64,000 bases of DNA from VRUE01 sp036379955 (GCA_036379955.1 DASVFR010000044.1:10528-74527); one strand, 5' to 3'; numbered from the stretch's first letter, positions 42,492 to 51,106 are shown. Numbers and translations are program-made. Notes: generated from the letters alone by a model not told the origin.

Positions 42492-43118
42492 ATGGGAGTG
42501 TTGGACCATAGACGGACCTGGCGATACGCGGTCAAGGGGACTCCAAACCAGTGTGTCGATGCCTTCTTCGCGGCCTTCTCCGGTTCCGGCGGGCTGATCG
42601 CCAAAGCGGATTGGCAATTCTCCCGAAGGCGGAATGGGGCGGCTGCCGTGTACAAGGGCCGCAAGGGTCTGGGAGCCCTGGGTGGGGTGCTTTCCAAAAC
42701 GTCGGCCCTGGAGCAGAGCTCGGCGGTTGGTTCTACGGTGAACTTCGAGATAGAGGAGAGCAAGGGAGAACATGTGGTGTGCGCCATGTGGCTCGGCTCC
42801 TCAGGCCGCGCGGGGGTTGCCGGTCTCCTCGGCGTCACTTCCGACGCCCGCTTCATCCGTCCCTACATGCGTGCGGTCGAGGATCGCCTGCGCTCGGTAG
42901 ATCCTCACCTGAGGGTCGGCAAGGGCCTTGCCTCCGCGACCGTAGAGATTCCGGAAGCCACTCCTGAGCAGGAAGAGCTGCGCAGGGCCGAGTGGACGGA
43001 GGCAGTCGCGGCGGAGCCCGGCGAGATGTGGACCTGCCCGGTTTGCGGCTACGCCAAGAATCCCGGCGGTCGAGTCCGCTGCGCCCAATGCCGAACCGAG
43101 ATTGGACCACGAGTCTGA
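42492..43118 (+). CDS. Unknown protein with C-terminal zinc ribbon
   Basis: 208 residues starting 2 nt after the NagZ-like gene. The main domain (~150 residues, YAVKGTPNQCVDAFFAAFSG, FIRPYMRAVEDRL) is a compact alpha/beta fold of unknown family. The end is a rubredoxin-like ribbon, MWTCPVCGYAKNPGGRVRC, AQC. The ribbon echoes that of the FtsK-type ATPase across the divergent promoter, so it may belong to the same system. No signal peptide. Confidence 0.6.
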   Translation: MGVLDHRRTWRYAVKGTPNQCVDAFFAAFSGSGGLIAKADWQFSRRRNGAAAVYKGRKGLGALGGVLSKTSALEQSSAVGSTVNFEIEESKGEHVVCAMWLGSSGRAGVAGLLGVTSDARFIRPYMRAVEDRLRSVDPHLRVGKGLASATVEIPEATPEQEELRRAEWTEAVAAEPGEMWTCPVCGYAKNPGGRVRCAQCRTEIGPRV

Positions 43119-43205
43119 GATCGCGTGGCTAGCTCGTGCCATCCCCGGCTTCGGCTGGTCGGAGGTCGGCATTCTCGACCCCAGCGTCGATCCCCAGCGC
43201 CGCCG

Positions 43206-43634
43206 TCAAGCAACGACCGCGACCACGGGCAGGCCGGCCCGCGACGCCCGTTCAACGAAGCGGCCATCTCCGCTGAGCACCGTGCCGCCGAGCTGTACGG
43301 CCAACGCAGCGTAGGCGGCGTCGTAGGCGGTCAGCGAGTGGGCGATCGCAAGCGAGAGCGAGGGTGGGACGAGCTGTCCGTCCATCGGATGGCGATCCAA
43401 GTCCTCGAGCGTCGACAGAGCGGTAATCGCGGTCATCGCGGAGTCGCGATCGAGCTCGCCCCGACCCACCCGCTTCCAAAACGCGTTAGCGCACTCGATC
43501 AGCAGGAGGTCGGGTGCGTGAAGGTCGTCGCCTGCTTCCCGAGAATGGAGCAGAGCCGCCCGCGCCGGTGCGGAGAGCGGCTCCTCGATGTAGAGCGCCA
43601 CCATGACGCTGGCGTCAACCACAATCGCGGCCAT
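43206..43634 (-). CDS. PIN-domain ribonuclease toxin, VapC-like
   Basis: 142 residues. Acidic PIN residues are visible: IVVDASVMVALY (first Asp), LLIECANAFWK (Glu), LTAYDAAYAALA (Asp) and VLSGDGRFVERA (last Asp). It cleaves RNA, tRNA in characterised VapCs, when freed from its antitoxin. It lies just after the antitoxin gene, stop and start separated by 5 nt, which is the normal order. Confidence 0.87.
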   Translation of the reverse strand: MAAIVVDASVMVALYIEEPLSAPARAALLHSREAGDDLHAPDLLLIECANAFWKRVGRGELDRDSAMTAITALSTLEDLDRHPMDGQLVPPSLSLAIAHSLTAYDAAYAALAVQLGGTVLSGDGRFVERASRAGLPVVAVVA

Positions 43635-43639
43635 CAGAC

Positions 43640-43885
43640 CTAGCGCTCGCGGTCTTCGCGGATCAGCTCAGCGGCCGAGGGAGAGCCAGGGGGAAGGGAG
43701 TGCTGAGCCCGGATCCGATCGGCATCTTGAAGGAGCTGCTCCAGTGAGACTCCGCGGGAGGGTGAAAGGCTGCGGCGCAGCAGCTCAATCGTCTCCGCGC
43801 CAAGCGAGCGCCTAGCCGAAGCTGCCTCGCGGCGCAGCCGCTCGTAGAGCTCGGAAGGAACGTCTCTTACGTAGAGGGTAGGCAT
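43640..43885 (-). CDS. Antitoxin of the VapC-like pair, ribbon-helix-helix (FitA-like)
   Basis: 81 residues from the ATG at 43885 (MPTLYVRDVPSELYERLRRE). The strand TLYVRDVP followed by two helices is the Arc/FitA ribbon-helix-helix DNA-binding fold. The C-terminal tail (AELIREDRER) would wrap the toxin. It should repress its own operon together with the toxin. A longer upstream frame overlaps tRNA-Val and was not used. Confidence 0.82.
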   Translation of the reverse strand: MPTLYVRDVPSELYERLRREAASARRSLGAETIELLRRSLSPSRGVSLEQLLQDADRIRAQHSLPPGSPSAAELIREDRER

Positions 43886-43950
43886 TGCTTGCAAAATGCT
43901 AGCAGCCTGTCTTCCAGACCCGCGACGCAGCAGCGGGAAGCGGTGCTCCA

Positions 43951-44023
43951 TGGGCGGTACTGGGCTCGAACCAGTGACCTCCTCCTTGTAAGGGAGGCGC
44001 TCTCCCAACTGAGCTAACCGCCC
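43951..44023 (-). tRNA. tRNA-Val(TAC)
   Basis: 73 nt on the minus strand. Acceptor GGGCGGT pairs with ACCGCCC. The D-arm is GCTCAGTTGGGAGAGC, the anticodon loop CTTACAA with anticodon TAC, and the T-loop is TTCGAGC. The discriminator is A, and CCA is not encoded. The low-GC pair of genes begins 30 nt away; no duplicated tRNA fragment was found at their far end. Confidence 0.97.
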
Positions 44024-44054
44024 AGGCCTACGGCTGATTATGGCCATTCAGCAA

Positions 44055-45857
44055 TCAAGCTGGAGCGACGACGAGACCGCTACTCTCGCGTCTCGTCTCG
44101 CCACCCATCTCGTAAGCCCGCTCGTCCGCTCCCTGCCTCGCTGAGCCATCCGAGATCTTCCCCCGCACATTCTCGAGCAGCTCGTCTCCCCGCTGTGCGC
44201 GCTTTTCGAACCGCCTTCTAGCCGACAGCAGAACCGCTGCAGCCCGCTCCGCGAGCTCTTCCTCCTCTATTTCCTTCGCAAAGACATCAAGAACCTGCGG
44301 TACCCAAGGATCGAGTTCGAGAAAAAGCGTTTCTTCGGAATCATCAAGCAGGCTGGTCAACGCCTTAAGCGCCGCCGAAAGGCGCTTGCGGTCCTGCTCG
44401 AGCGCCACCCTTCCCCTCTCTATCTCACATGCTGCGATGCCGGCGGGGCTTCTTTCGATGCCCCCGTAGACACGCCGAGCCACCTGGATCGACTCCAGGA
44501 CACGCTCATATCCGAGTTTGCCGGCCTTCGCGAGGCGTCGGCCAACCGTCGCCTGTCGCCGCGCACTAAGCGCGAGGCCCTCGCAATGCCGGCATGCCTT
44601 AAAGAGCGAGTGGGCTCCCTCCAGCGCATCGGCGGCATCCGAGAGCCGTTCCTCCTGATAGTCGACAGCACCGAGCGCGACTTGCGCGAAGGCCTGCGTA
44701 AGCACGAGCTCTAGCGACCTGGCCCGCTCGAGTGACTCGTTCAGCAACTCACGAGCATCCTCGACCCTTCCTTGGCAGCGGCGAACCTCGCCCTTTTGCA
44801 TCAGCGAATCGACGCGAAAACGTTCAAACGCGTGCTGCTCTGCCAACTGATGCGCTCGATCGAGGTAAACCCACGCCTCCTCGAAATCGCCCAGGAGGCG
44901 CAAACAAAACCCAATCGTAAAGAGCGAGAAGGAACGGCCGTATGGGTCTTCCAACTCGTCGAAGAGCCGAGTCGCAACGACCGCCTCTTGCAGTGCATTC
45001 TCGAACTTCGACTGCTTTCTCAGGTTGCCCGCATAGCTGATCACGCTCCAAGCGTGGCGCTCCTGCAAATTCACCGCACGACGGCCCTCAGAGCGCATCG
45101 CCAGGTGGCGATAGAGATTGCCGGCGGTAGTCAGGCAGCTAGCTCGGGTTGGTAGGTCCTCTTTGAGCTCATCGCCCGCTCGACCGCGGGCATATTCGAA
45201 GTGAGCGGCGGCGGCGAGCTCCAGCCCGGGTGAACTCGTCTCGAAATCTTCGAGGCGAATCAGCATCTTCTTCATCAAAACGAAGTCCCTGTCTTGACGA
45301 GCCGTAATCGCCAACTCGGCGATCGAGTCGAGCGCTGCCTCATCCGAGTCGTGTCTTTCAGCCTGCGCCAGAACGCGATCGAGACGTCCCGTGGCCTCAG
45401 CGAGGCTATTTCTCCGCCGGGCGGTGACCGCGGTGCGAAGCGCCGCATGCAAGAACTTCGTTGCCTCCTCCCCGGTTGGCCGCTCCGGCTGCTTCAGCGA
45501 ATCACCGAACGCGGTGTGTCCGCTTAGCTGCATGACGCCCTCGGGAGTAAGGCTGTATATGCGTCGTCGCTTGTCGTCCGGGGATTGCTCCTTGAAGACG
45601 AGGCCCTCGCGCTCCAGCTCGTTCAGTTTGCGACTCAACGAGGCAAATGCCCCGCCGACAACGGACAACAGATCCGTGGGGCTCAAAGACTCTTTGGCGA
45701 GCTCCTTCAAGACCTTGAGACGGAGCGTCTCTTTCTCGAGCTTCTTGAATCGCTCACGCTTCTGCGCGATGCGCTGGGCCCCGGTCTCGGTCATCCAGCT
45801 TGGCGCAACATCCGTTGCAGAGACCGCGTTGTCATTGGTTCGCGGGGTTTCAGACAT
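44055..45857 (-). CDS. Winged-helix / TPR-repeat regulator-like protein
   Basis: 600 residues. Residues ~40-115 form a MarR/ArsR-like winged helix (LKVLKELAKESLSPTDLLSV, LNELEREGLVFKEQ, RRRIYSLTPEG). The remaining ~480 residues are helical TPR-type repeats (SFENAL-like KFENALQEAV, FEEAWVYLDRAHQLAEQHAF, VEDARELLNESLERARSLEL). This suggests a DNA-binding protein that senses a ligand or partner through its repeats. It has its own upstream inverted repeat. GC and codon use look lower than in the flanking genes. Confidence 0.7.
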   Translation of the reverse strand: MSETPRTNDNAVSATDVAPSWMTETGAQRIAQKRERFKKLEKETLRLKVLKELAKESLSPTDLLSVVGGAFASLSRKLNELEREGLVFKEQSPDDKRRRIYSLTPEGVMQLSGHTAFGDSLKQPERPTGEEATKFLHAALRTAVTARRRNSLAEATGRLDRVLAQAERHDSDEAALDSIAELAITARQDRDFVLMKKMLIRLEDFETSSPGLELAAAAHFEYARGRAGDELKEDLPTRASCLTTAGNLYRHLAMRSEGRRAVNLQERHAWSVISYAGNLRKQSKFENALQEAVVATRLFDELEDPYGRSFSLFTIGFCLRLLGDFEEAWVYLDRAHQLAEQHAFERFRVDSLMQKGEVRRCQGRVEDARELLNESLERARSLELVLTQAFAQVALGAVDYQEERLSDAADALEGAHSLFKACRHCEGLALSARRQATVGRRLAKAGKLGYERVLESIQVARRVYGGIERSPAGIAACEIERGRVALEQDRKRLSAALKALTSLLDDSEETLFLELDPWVPQVLDVFAKEIEEEELAERAAAVLLSARRRFEKRAQRGDELLENVRGKISDGSARQGADERAYEMGGETRRESSGLVVAPA

Positions 45858-45909
45858 GGTCTTGCTCGCTCCCGTATACAGCTTCTATTCTGCATTCCAA
45901 AGCCAAGAA

Positions 45910-45931
45910 AGTCAATAATTTGTCATTGACT
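45910..45931. promoter_or_regulatory. Inverted repeat, candidate operator of the winged-helix gene
   Basis: Perfect 7 bp arms AGTCAAT (45910-45916) and ATTGACT (45925-45931) flank 8 nt in an AT-rich stretch, 53 nt upstream of the 45857 start. This fits autoregulation by the encoded winged helix. Confidence 0.5.
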
Positions 45932-45993
45932 ATCATAACGATCGGCGGAACTTCGGGACGAGTGGAGAGCGGGCGGCTCTCTGGGATCGGCCA

Positions 45994-47424
45994 TCACATC
46001 CAAGACACCGCCGCGCTTAGCGGCCGGTTGAGATCGATTACGCCGATTGCCGGTCGTGCCGCATCGGGATCCGGTCTGAATTCCTCTGACTGCGAGCGAG
46101 CCTTGGAACGCGGCACGGCGGCCATCGCAAAGAACGGGCCCTCGCGGTCAGGGTCAGCCCCGTTCAGCTCGGCGTTGACCACTGCAGCCACACCCTGCGA
46201 ATAGCACGCCACATCACAGATAGCGCCGTTGAAGGACCCAGGATGGGGCGTAAGGCTTGGCACTAGCAGCAGGTTGATGCCAGCTGAAATCAATATCTCG
46301 GGGATTCGATCGTCGTTGAGATCGGCGCAGATCAGCACTGCCAGGTGGGTGCGCTCCCCGGCCAGAACGGTGATCGTCTTCGGCTCTCGAGTGAGCGCCT
46401 CCTCCCGCTTGCGGTCGAACTTGAACCCACCCAGCTCTTCGAATTTGACGGGGTGAAACTTGCGGTGAACGGCGACTCGCTCTCCTCTTAGGTAAACGCG
46501 TGACTCATTGGCGCGGATCTCTTTGGTCCGGGAAGGGTTGGGTTCTCGAAGGTGGGCGCTACCAGCCACTACAAGCGCGGGGAACTCCTCGGGGCACTCC
46601 GCCAGCGTCTGCTCGAGGGCATCTGGGCTGGGTAGGCACAACTCGGGCAGTACCGCGACCTCGATCCCATCCGCGGCAATGCGCCTTAGCTGCCCAGCGG
46701 TCTCTTCCAAATCCCAGCACTTCGGAGTCACGTCGAAGAATTGGGAGTCCCCAATCGGCTCGATCCCGTAGGTCGAACTATCCACGACGGGATGCATCGT
46801 GGCGATCTTCGGCAGCCCCTTCTCGTTCAACCAGGTCAGCTGGTCGATCTGTGCCCGATGTCTGAAGTCAAGCTCAACCCTGACATGGTCGCCCGCAGAG
46901 CGGTTGTAGAGACGAAAGGGCAATTCGGTGAGTGCCTGGCCATTGCCCAACGTCCGGTAATGAGGCGTCCGCTCTGAATCGTCTCGCTCGCCGCCCTCGG
47001 CCGCTGATCTTCGGCTGCCGCCAAGCGGGGGTCGATCGGCCAACAAAACTGGCATCCCACGGTCAAGCAGGACGGGTGTCTCGACCGCCTCATAGAATTC
47101 CCGTAGGGGTTTCGCGCACAGGCCCCTGAGAACCGCGAGGTGCTCCAGCGGCATGTTGGCTTCGACAAGCTCAATGCACTCCCGCAAGCCTCCGTGATCG
47201 AGCACGTGGACGAGCCCGCCACCTCCCTCTCGTTCTTCCCAGAGAGAAAGAGGCGTAACCGCGACTGCGGTTTCAAGCCGCTCAAACTCTTCGTGTGCGT
47301 CAGGGTCTTCCAGTGCCTCATCGATTTGCCCGGCACATTCAAGGTAGGCCGCACCAAGGCGACTGGCGATCTCGGGCAACGAGGTTGCCTCTTTCAGGTG
47401 TTCGACAAGGGAGACGATCTTCAT
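45994..47424 (-). CDS. Nitrilase-superfamily (carbon-nitrogen hydrolase) protein with novel N-terminal region
   Basis: 476 residues. The C-terminal ~260 residues carry the catalytic triad of the CN-hydrolase family: Glu near 260 in VAVLPELCLPS, Lys near 321 in AVHRKFHPVKFEE, Cys near 365 in LAVLICADLNDD. The N-terminal ~200 residues are helical and not recognised. The family hydrolyses nitriles or amides; nitrilase-like domains also occur in defence islands. It precedes the winged-helix/TPR gene by 136 nt on the same strand. An AT-rich 200 nt region upstream, with CTTGAA/TTCAAG, probably holds the promoter. Confidence 0.75.
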   Translation of the reverse strand: MKIVSLVEHLKEATSLPEIASRLGAAYLECAGQIDEALEDPDAHEEFERLETAVAVTPLSLWEEREGGGGLVHVLDHGGLRECIELVEANMPLEHLAVLRGLCAKPLREFYEAVETPVLLDRGMPVLLADRPPLGGSRRSAAEGGERDDSERTPHYRTLGNGQALTELPFRLYNRSAGDHVRVELDFRHRAQIDQLTWLNEKGLPKIATMHPVVDSSTYGIEPIGDSQFFDVTPKCWDLEETAGQLRRIAADGIEVAVLPELCLPSPDALEQTLAECPEEFPALVVAGSAHLREPNPSRTKEIRANESRVYLRGERVAVHRKFHPVKFEELGGFKFDRKREEALTREPKTITVLAGERTHLAVLICADLNDDRIPEILISAGINLLLVPSLTPHPGSFNGAICDVACYSQGVAAVVNAELNGADPDREGPFFAMAAVPRSKARSQSEEFRPDPDAARPAIGVIDLNRPLSAAVSWM

Positions 47425-47622
47425 AGAGACTGCACGGCTAGAGGCGCCTGGAGACCCAGCGCTGACTGCCCCGCTTGAACCCTATTCAAGATCTATGCAA
47501 ATTTGAGCGGACAATGTGCACTGCTATAAACACTGGAGTTTGTCCTAGTGTAATTTCTCGTCTGGCCGCCCAAAGCAGCGGGCTAGAGGTAGCCCAATCG
47601 TCGGGATGGAAGAATCCCGGCG

Positions 47623-47952
47623 GTGAGACTTGAGGTCTTCTGGCGGGTGGCGGTCGTGCAGCTCCTCGCCGTCGCGATCCTCTCGATCCTGCTGGCGATC
47701 GTCTTCTCCCACGGCTTCTTCGAGAGCTGGGGTTGGCTCGTCGGCCCGCTGTCCTGGCTCGGCTGCGCCTGGATCACCGCCAGGATCGTCGGGCTGGAGC
47801 CGGCGCCGACGCTGGTCCGGGCGGTCGGCGCGGGGCTGGTCAGCCTGCTCTTCGTCCTGGTGGGGCTGCACTGGCTTGGCGCGCTCGTCGCCGTCGGCCT
47901 CTTCGCCTATCTCTGCGCGCATCCCTCGGCCGAGGGGACCGTGTGGAGCTAG
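47623..47952 (+). CDS. Small membrane protein, unknown
   Basis: 109 residues from a GTG. Three or four hydrophobic helices: VAVVQLLAVAILSILLAIVF, WGWLVGPLSWLGCAWITARI, and LVSLLFVLVGLHWLGALVAV. No named family. The end overlaps the SDR gene start by 10 nt, so the two are co-translated. The ~198 nt before it is AT-richer and contains the divergent promoter region. Confidence 0.65.
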   Translation: MRLEVFWRVAVVQLLAVAILSILLAIVFSHGFFESWGWLVGPLSWLGCAWITARIVGLEPAPTLVRAVGAGLVSLLFVLVGLHWLGALVAVGLFAYLCAHPSAEGTVWS

Positions 47953-48698
47953 GGCTGAATGGGCGCGTCGCCCTGGTCATGGGTGCCAGCCAAGGCATCG
48001 GCAAGGCGATCGCGACGGCGCTGGCGCGCGAAGGAGCGAGGGTGGCGATCGCGAGCCGCTCCGCGGAGAAGCTGGAGCAGGCCGCGACCGAGATCGGTGA
48101 CGCCGCGACGCCGTTCGCGGCCGACGCCGCCGACCTCGAGCGGCTGGCCGCGCTTCCCGGCGAAGTCGAGTCCGCGCTCGACCCGATCGAGGTCCTCGTC
48201 CTCAACACGGGAGGGCCGCCGCTCGGCGGCGCGCTCGACCACGAGCCCGACGACTGGGAGACGGCCTATCGCTCGCTCGTGCTGGCGCCGCGGGTGCTCG
48301 CGGGCGCCGTCATCCCGGGCATGCGCGAGCGCGGCTGGGGCCGCATCGTCAACGTCGGCTCGACCTCGACCCGCGAGCCGATCCCCGGCCTCAACCTCTC
48401 CAACTCCCACCGCATGGCCGCCGTCGGCTTCCTCAAGACGCTGGCGGCCGAGGTCGCCGCCGCTGGGGTCACGGTCAACACGGTCGCCACCGGCCGCTTC
48501 GCGACCGAGCGGCTCGCCTCCAACTACGGCTCGCTCGACGCGGCCGAGGAGGCGGCGCGGCGCGAAGTCCCCGCCGCCCGGCTCGGCCGCCCCGAGGAGT
48601 ACGGCGACCTCGTCGCCTTCCTCTGCTCCGACAAGGCCGCTTACATCACAGGAATCGTCATCCCGATCGACGGTGGCCTCCTCCACGCTGCGTTCTAG
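47943..48698 (+). CDS. Short-chain dehydrogenase/reductase family protein without the YxxxK motif
   Basis: 251 residues from a GTG at 47943. The Rossmann dinucleotide site VALVMGASQGIGKAIA, the VLNTGGPPLGG strand and the catalytic-serine GSTSTREP are present. Where YxxxK is expected it reads LSNSHRMAAVGFLKTL, so Tyr and Lys are missing. A subgroup with NTGGPP and SNxxR wording is known among SDR proteins annotated as FabG-like. Activity may be altered or the catalytic residues replaced. The stop overlaps the lysS stop in CTAG. Confidence 0.85.
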   Translation: MELGLNGRVALVMGASQGIGKAIATALAREGARVAIASRSAEKLEQAATEIGDAATPFAADAADLERLAALPGEVESALDPIEVLVLNTGGPPLGGALDHEPDDWETAYRSLVLAPRVLAGAVIPGMRERGWGRIVNVGSTSTREPIPGLNLSNSHRMAAVGFLKTLAAEVAAAGVTVNTVATGRFATERLASNYGSLDAAEEAARREVPAARLGRPEEYGDLVAFLCSDKAAYITGIVIPIDGGLLHAAF

Positions 48699-50203
48699 TC
48701 AGCCGCCTCGGGGCGCATCGAGGGGAAGAGGATTACATCGCGCAAGTTCTCGGCGCCGGCGAGGAGCATCGTCAGGCGGTCGATCCCGAGGCCCGAGCCA
48801 CCCGCGGGCAGCGAGCCGTATTCGAGCGCCCGCACGAACTCGTCGTCGCTCGGATAGGGCGACTCCTCGCTCTCGGGATGGCGGCGCTGGCGCTGGCGGA
48901 CGAAGTTCTCGCGCTGCATGTCGGCGTCGTTGGTGTCGGTGCCGCCGCCGATGATCTCCATCCCGTCGACGACGCCGTCGAAGGCCTCTCCCAGCAGGTC
49001 GGGGTGCGTAGGAACGGGCTTCACTGTCGGCCAGAGCTCGCGCGGCAGATCGACGAGGAAGGTGGGCTGGATCAGCGTCGGCTCGATCAGGTTGCCCTGG
49101 ATCTCGTCGACGATCCAGGCCCAGTCCGCCTCTGGGTCGACGTCCTCGTCGAGCAGGTCGACGAGCTCCTCGCGACTCGCGGTGAGGATGTCGACGCCGG
49201 TCTCGGCGCGGATCGCGTCCTGCAGGGTGACCCGCTTCCAGGGAGCCTTGAAGTCGATCTTGCGACCGTCGCGCTCGACCACGGTCGTGCCCAGGACCTG
49301 TTCGACCACGGTGGAGAGCATCTGCTCGGCGAAGGCCATCACGCCCTCGTATCCGGCGCAGCCGAGGAACCACTCGAGCATCGTGAACTCGGGGTTGTGT
49401 TTGGGCGAGATGCCCTCGTTGCGGAAGAACCGGCTCAGCTCGTAGACGTTCTCGAAGCCGCCGACGATCGCCCGCTTCAGGTAGAGCTCGGTCGCCGTGC
49501 GCAGGAACAGCTCGCGATTGAGCGCGTGGTGGTGCGTCGTGAAGGGGCGCGCGGCGGCGCCCCCGGCGAGGGTCTGCAGGATCGGCGTTTCGAGCTCGAC
49601 GAAGTCGCGCTCGTTCAGGTAGCCGCGGATCGCGGCGACCAGCTTCGCCCGCATCGCGAAGGTCTCGCGCGAGCGCTCGTTGGCCATCAGGTCGAGTTCG
49701 CGGCGCCGGTAGCGGACCTCGGGGTCGGAGATCCCGTGGAAGAGGTCGGGCGGATCGCGCAGCGCCTTGCCCAGCAGGACGCACTCGCGCACCGCGAGCG
49801 CCAGCTGGCCGCGCTTGGTCACGTAGAGGTCGCCCTCGACGCCGACCGCATCGCCGATGTCGAGGTCCTCGATCCGGTCGAATGACTCGTCGCCAAGGGC
49901 GTCGCGGCGGGCGTAGGCCTGGATCGTCCCGGTCAGGTCGCGGACGTCGAAGAAGACCGTCTTGCCGTGGCCGCGCTGACCGACCAGGCGGCCGGCGATC
50001 CGGTAGGAGAACTCGGCGTGCTCGCCCTCGCCGAGCGCCTCGGGGTCATGCGCCGCGAGGATCGCAGCGATCTTGTCGCGGTCGGGCCAGCCCTCGTGCG
50101 GAAAGGGATCGACGCCTTCGGCCCGCAGCCGCTCGAGCTTCTCTCGGCGGACGCTCTCGGTGGAGCCCTCCGAAGGCTCGGCCTTCGGAGGAGCCTCACT
50201 CAT
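48695..50203 (-). CDS. lysS: Lysyl-tRNA synthetase, class II
   Basis: 502 residues from the ATG at 50203, which has GGAGGGAG just upstream; a GTG at 50227 would add eight residues. The N-terminal OB-fold anticodon-binding domain (FSYRIAGRLVGQRGHGKTVF) is followed by the class II core: RYRRRELDLMANERSRETF, FVELETPILQTLAGGAAARPF, motif 2 VYELSRFFRNEGISPKHNPEF and motif 3 GSGLGIDRLTMLLAG. The acidic strand MEIIGGGTDTND is normal for the family. A 28 bp repeat lies just before the gene. Confidence 0.97.
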   Translation of the reverse strand: MSEAPPKAEPSEGSTESVRREKLERLRAEGVDPFPHEGWPDRDKIAAILAAHDPEALGEGEHAEFSYRIAGRLVGQRGHGKTVFFDVRDLTGTIQAYARRDALGDESFDRIEDLDIGDAVGVEGDLYVTKRGQLALAVRECVLLGKALRDPPDLFHGISDPEVRYRRRELDLMANERSRETFAMRAKLVAAIRGYLNERDFVELETPILQTLAGGAAARPFTTHHHALNRELFLRTATELYLKRAIVGGFENVYELSRFFRNEGISPKHNPEFTMLEWFLGCAGYEGVMAFAEQMLSTVVEQVLGTTVVERDGRKIDFKAPWKRVTLQDAIRAETGVDILTASREELVDLLDEDVDPEADWAWIVDEIQGNLIEPTLIQPTFLVDLPRELWPTVKPVPTHPDLLGEAFDGVVDGMEIIGGGTDTNDADMQRENFVRQRQRRHPESEESPYPSDDEFVRALEYGSLPAGGSGLGIDRLTMLLAGAENLRDVILFPSMRPEAAD

Positions 50204-50220
50204 CGCATCTCCCTCCGCTT

Positions 50221-50248
50221 CGCTCACGGCGCGAAGAACCAGAGATGC
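50221..50248. repeat. 28 bp leader repeat, copy upstream of lysS
   Basis: CGCTCACGGCGCGAAGAACC followed by AGAGATGC matches 60801-60828 at 27 of 28 positions. Both copies sit just upstream of minus-strand genes, and each is followed 8-12 nt later by TCGCTCCGCG. It lies 18-45 nt before the lysS ATG, inside the 5' leader or promoter. Confidence 0.8.
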
Positions 50249-50267
50249 ACGCTTGTTCGCTCCGCGA

Positions 50268-51074
50268 TCACGGGACCAGGCCGACCGTCACCCGCTCGTC
50301 GCCGCGGTAGTCGAGCCGCGTCTCCGCCTCGCGCAGCAGCTCCCGCATCGCCGGACCGTGGTGAGTGTCGTGCTCGAGCGCGACGCGCCAGCCGCTCGGC
50401 GTCCCGGCGAGCAGGCCGCGGATCACGCCGAGCCCGTCGTCGCCGCTCTCGCCCATGACGGCGACCTCGGGCTCGCGACGGATCTCGGGCGAGCGCTCGT
50501 CGATCGAGGTCACGGTGACGTAGGGCAGGTTGGCGATCAGCAGGTCGACGCTTTCGACGTAGTCGGGTATGCCCTCGTCGACGCTGACCTCGAGGTCGAT
50601 GCCGAGGCGCGCGGCGTTCTCGCGCGCGGCGGCGGCGGCCTCCTCGGAGAGGTCCGACGCGGTCACCCGCAGGTCGGGACGCTCGCTGAGCAGGGCCAGC
50701 GCAATCGCACCCGAGCCGGTGCCGACCTCATGAATCCGAGCCCCCTCCGGAAGCTCGGCGCCGACCTCGACCAGCAACTCGGTCTCGCGACGGGGGATCA
50801 AGACCCGCTCGTCGACCGCGACCTCGATACTGCGGAAGCCGCAGCTGCCGAGGATGTACTCGAGCGGCTCGCGCTCGACGCGGCGCGCCACGTAGCGCTC
50901 GACCTCCGCTCGCATCTCGTCGCTCAACTCGGCCATCCCGTCGCGATCGAGCTCGGCGACGTCCATGCGCAGAGCTTTGGCGACCAGCGCCCTGGCGTCG
51001 GCCTCGGGCGTCTCGCAGCCCGCAGCTGCGATCGACTCCGTTGCCTGCTTGACCGTCTCCCCAGCGCTCACCAT
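50268..51074 (-). CDS. prmC: Release-factor glutamine N5-methyltransferase-like protein
   Basis: 268 residues. The N-terminal helical domain is followed by PLEYILGSCGFRSIEVAVDE, VLIPRRETELLVE and the SAM site RIHEVGTGSGAIALALLSE, then LLIANLPYVT. The family motif NPPY reads NLPY here, and the usual C-terminal EIG...Q block reads ALEHDTHHG. PrmC methylates the GGQ glutamine of RF1/RF2. The gene is recognisably in the family, but the altered active-site motif leaves activity open. prfA is not adjacent. Confidence 0.85.
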   Translation of the reverse strand: MVSAGETVKQATESIAAAGCETPEADARALVAKALRMDVAELDRDGMAELSDEMRAEVERYVARRVEREPLEYILGSCGFRSIEVAVDERVLIPRRETELLVEVGAELPEGARIHEVGTGSGAIALALLSERPDLRVTASDLSEEAAAAARENAARLGIDLEVSVDEGIPDYVESVDLLIANLPYVTVTSIDERSPEIRREPEVAVMGESGDDGLGVIRGLLAGTPSGWRVALEHDTHHGPAMRELLREAETRLDYRGDERVTVGLVP

Positions 51075-51106
51075 CGGCGAGTCTCCCTCCGTTCACCCTT
51101 CATCGA

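Noticed and set aside
43206..43885. VapBC-type pair as a novel system
   Set aside because: Antitoxin then toxin order, RHH antitoxin and intact PIN acidic residues are ordinary for this very common family.
44024..47580. Nitrilase/winged-helix pair as a tRNA-Val-integrated element
   Set aside because: I looked for a duplicate of the tRNA-Val 3' end at the far side and for an integrase and found neither. Only base composition hints at transfer.
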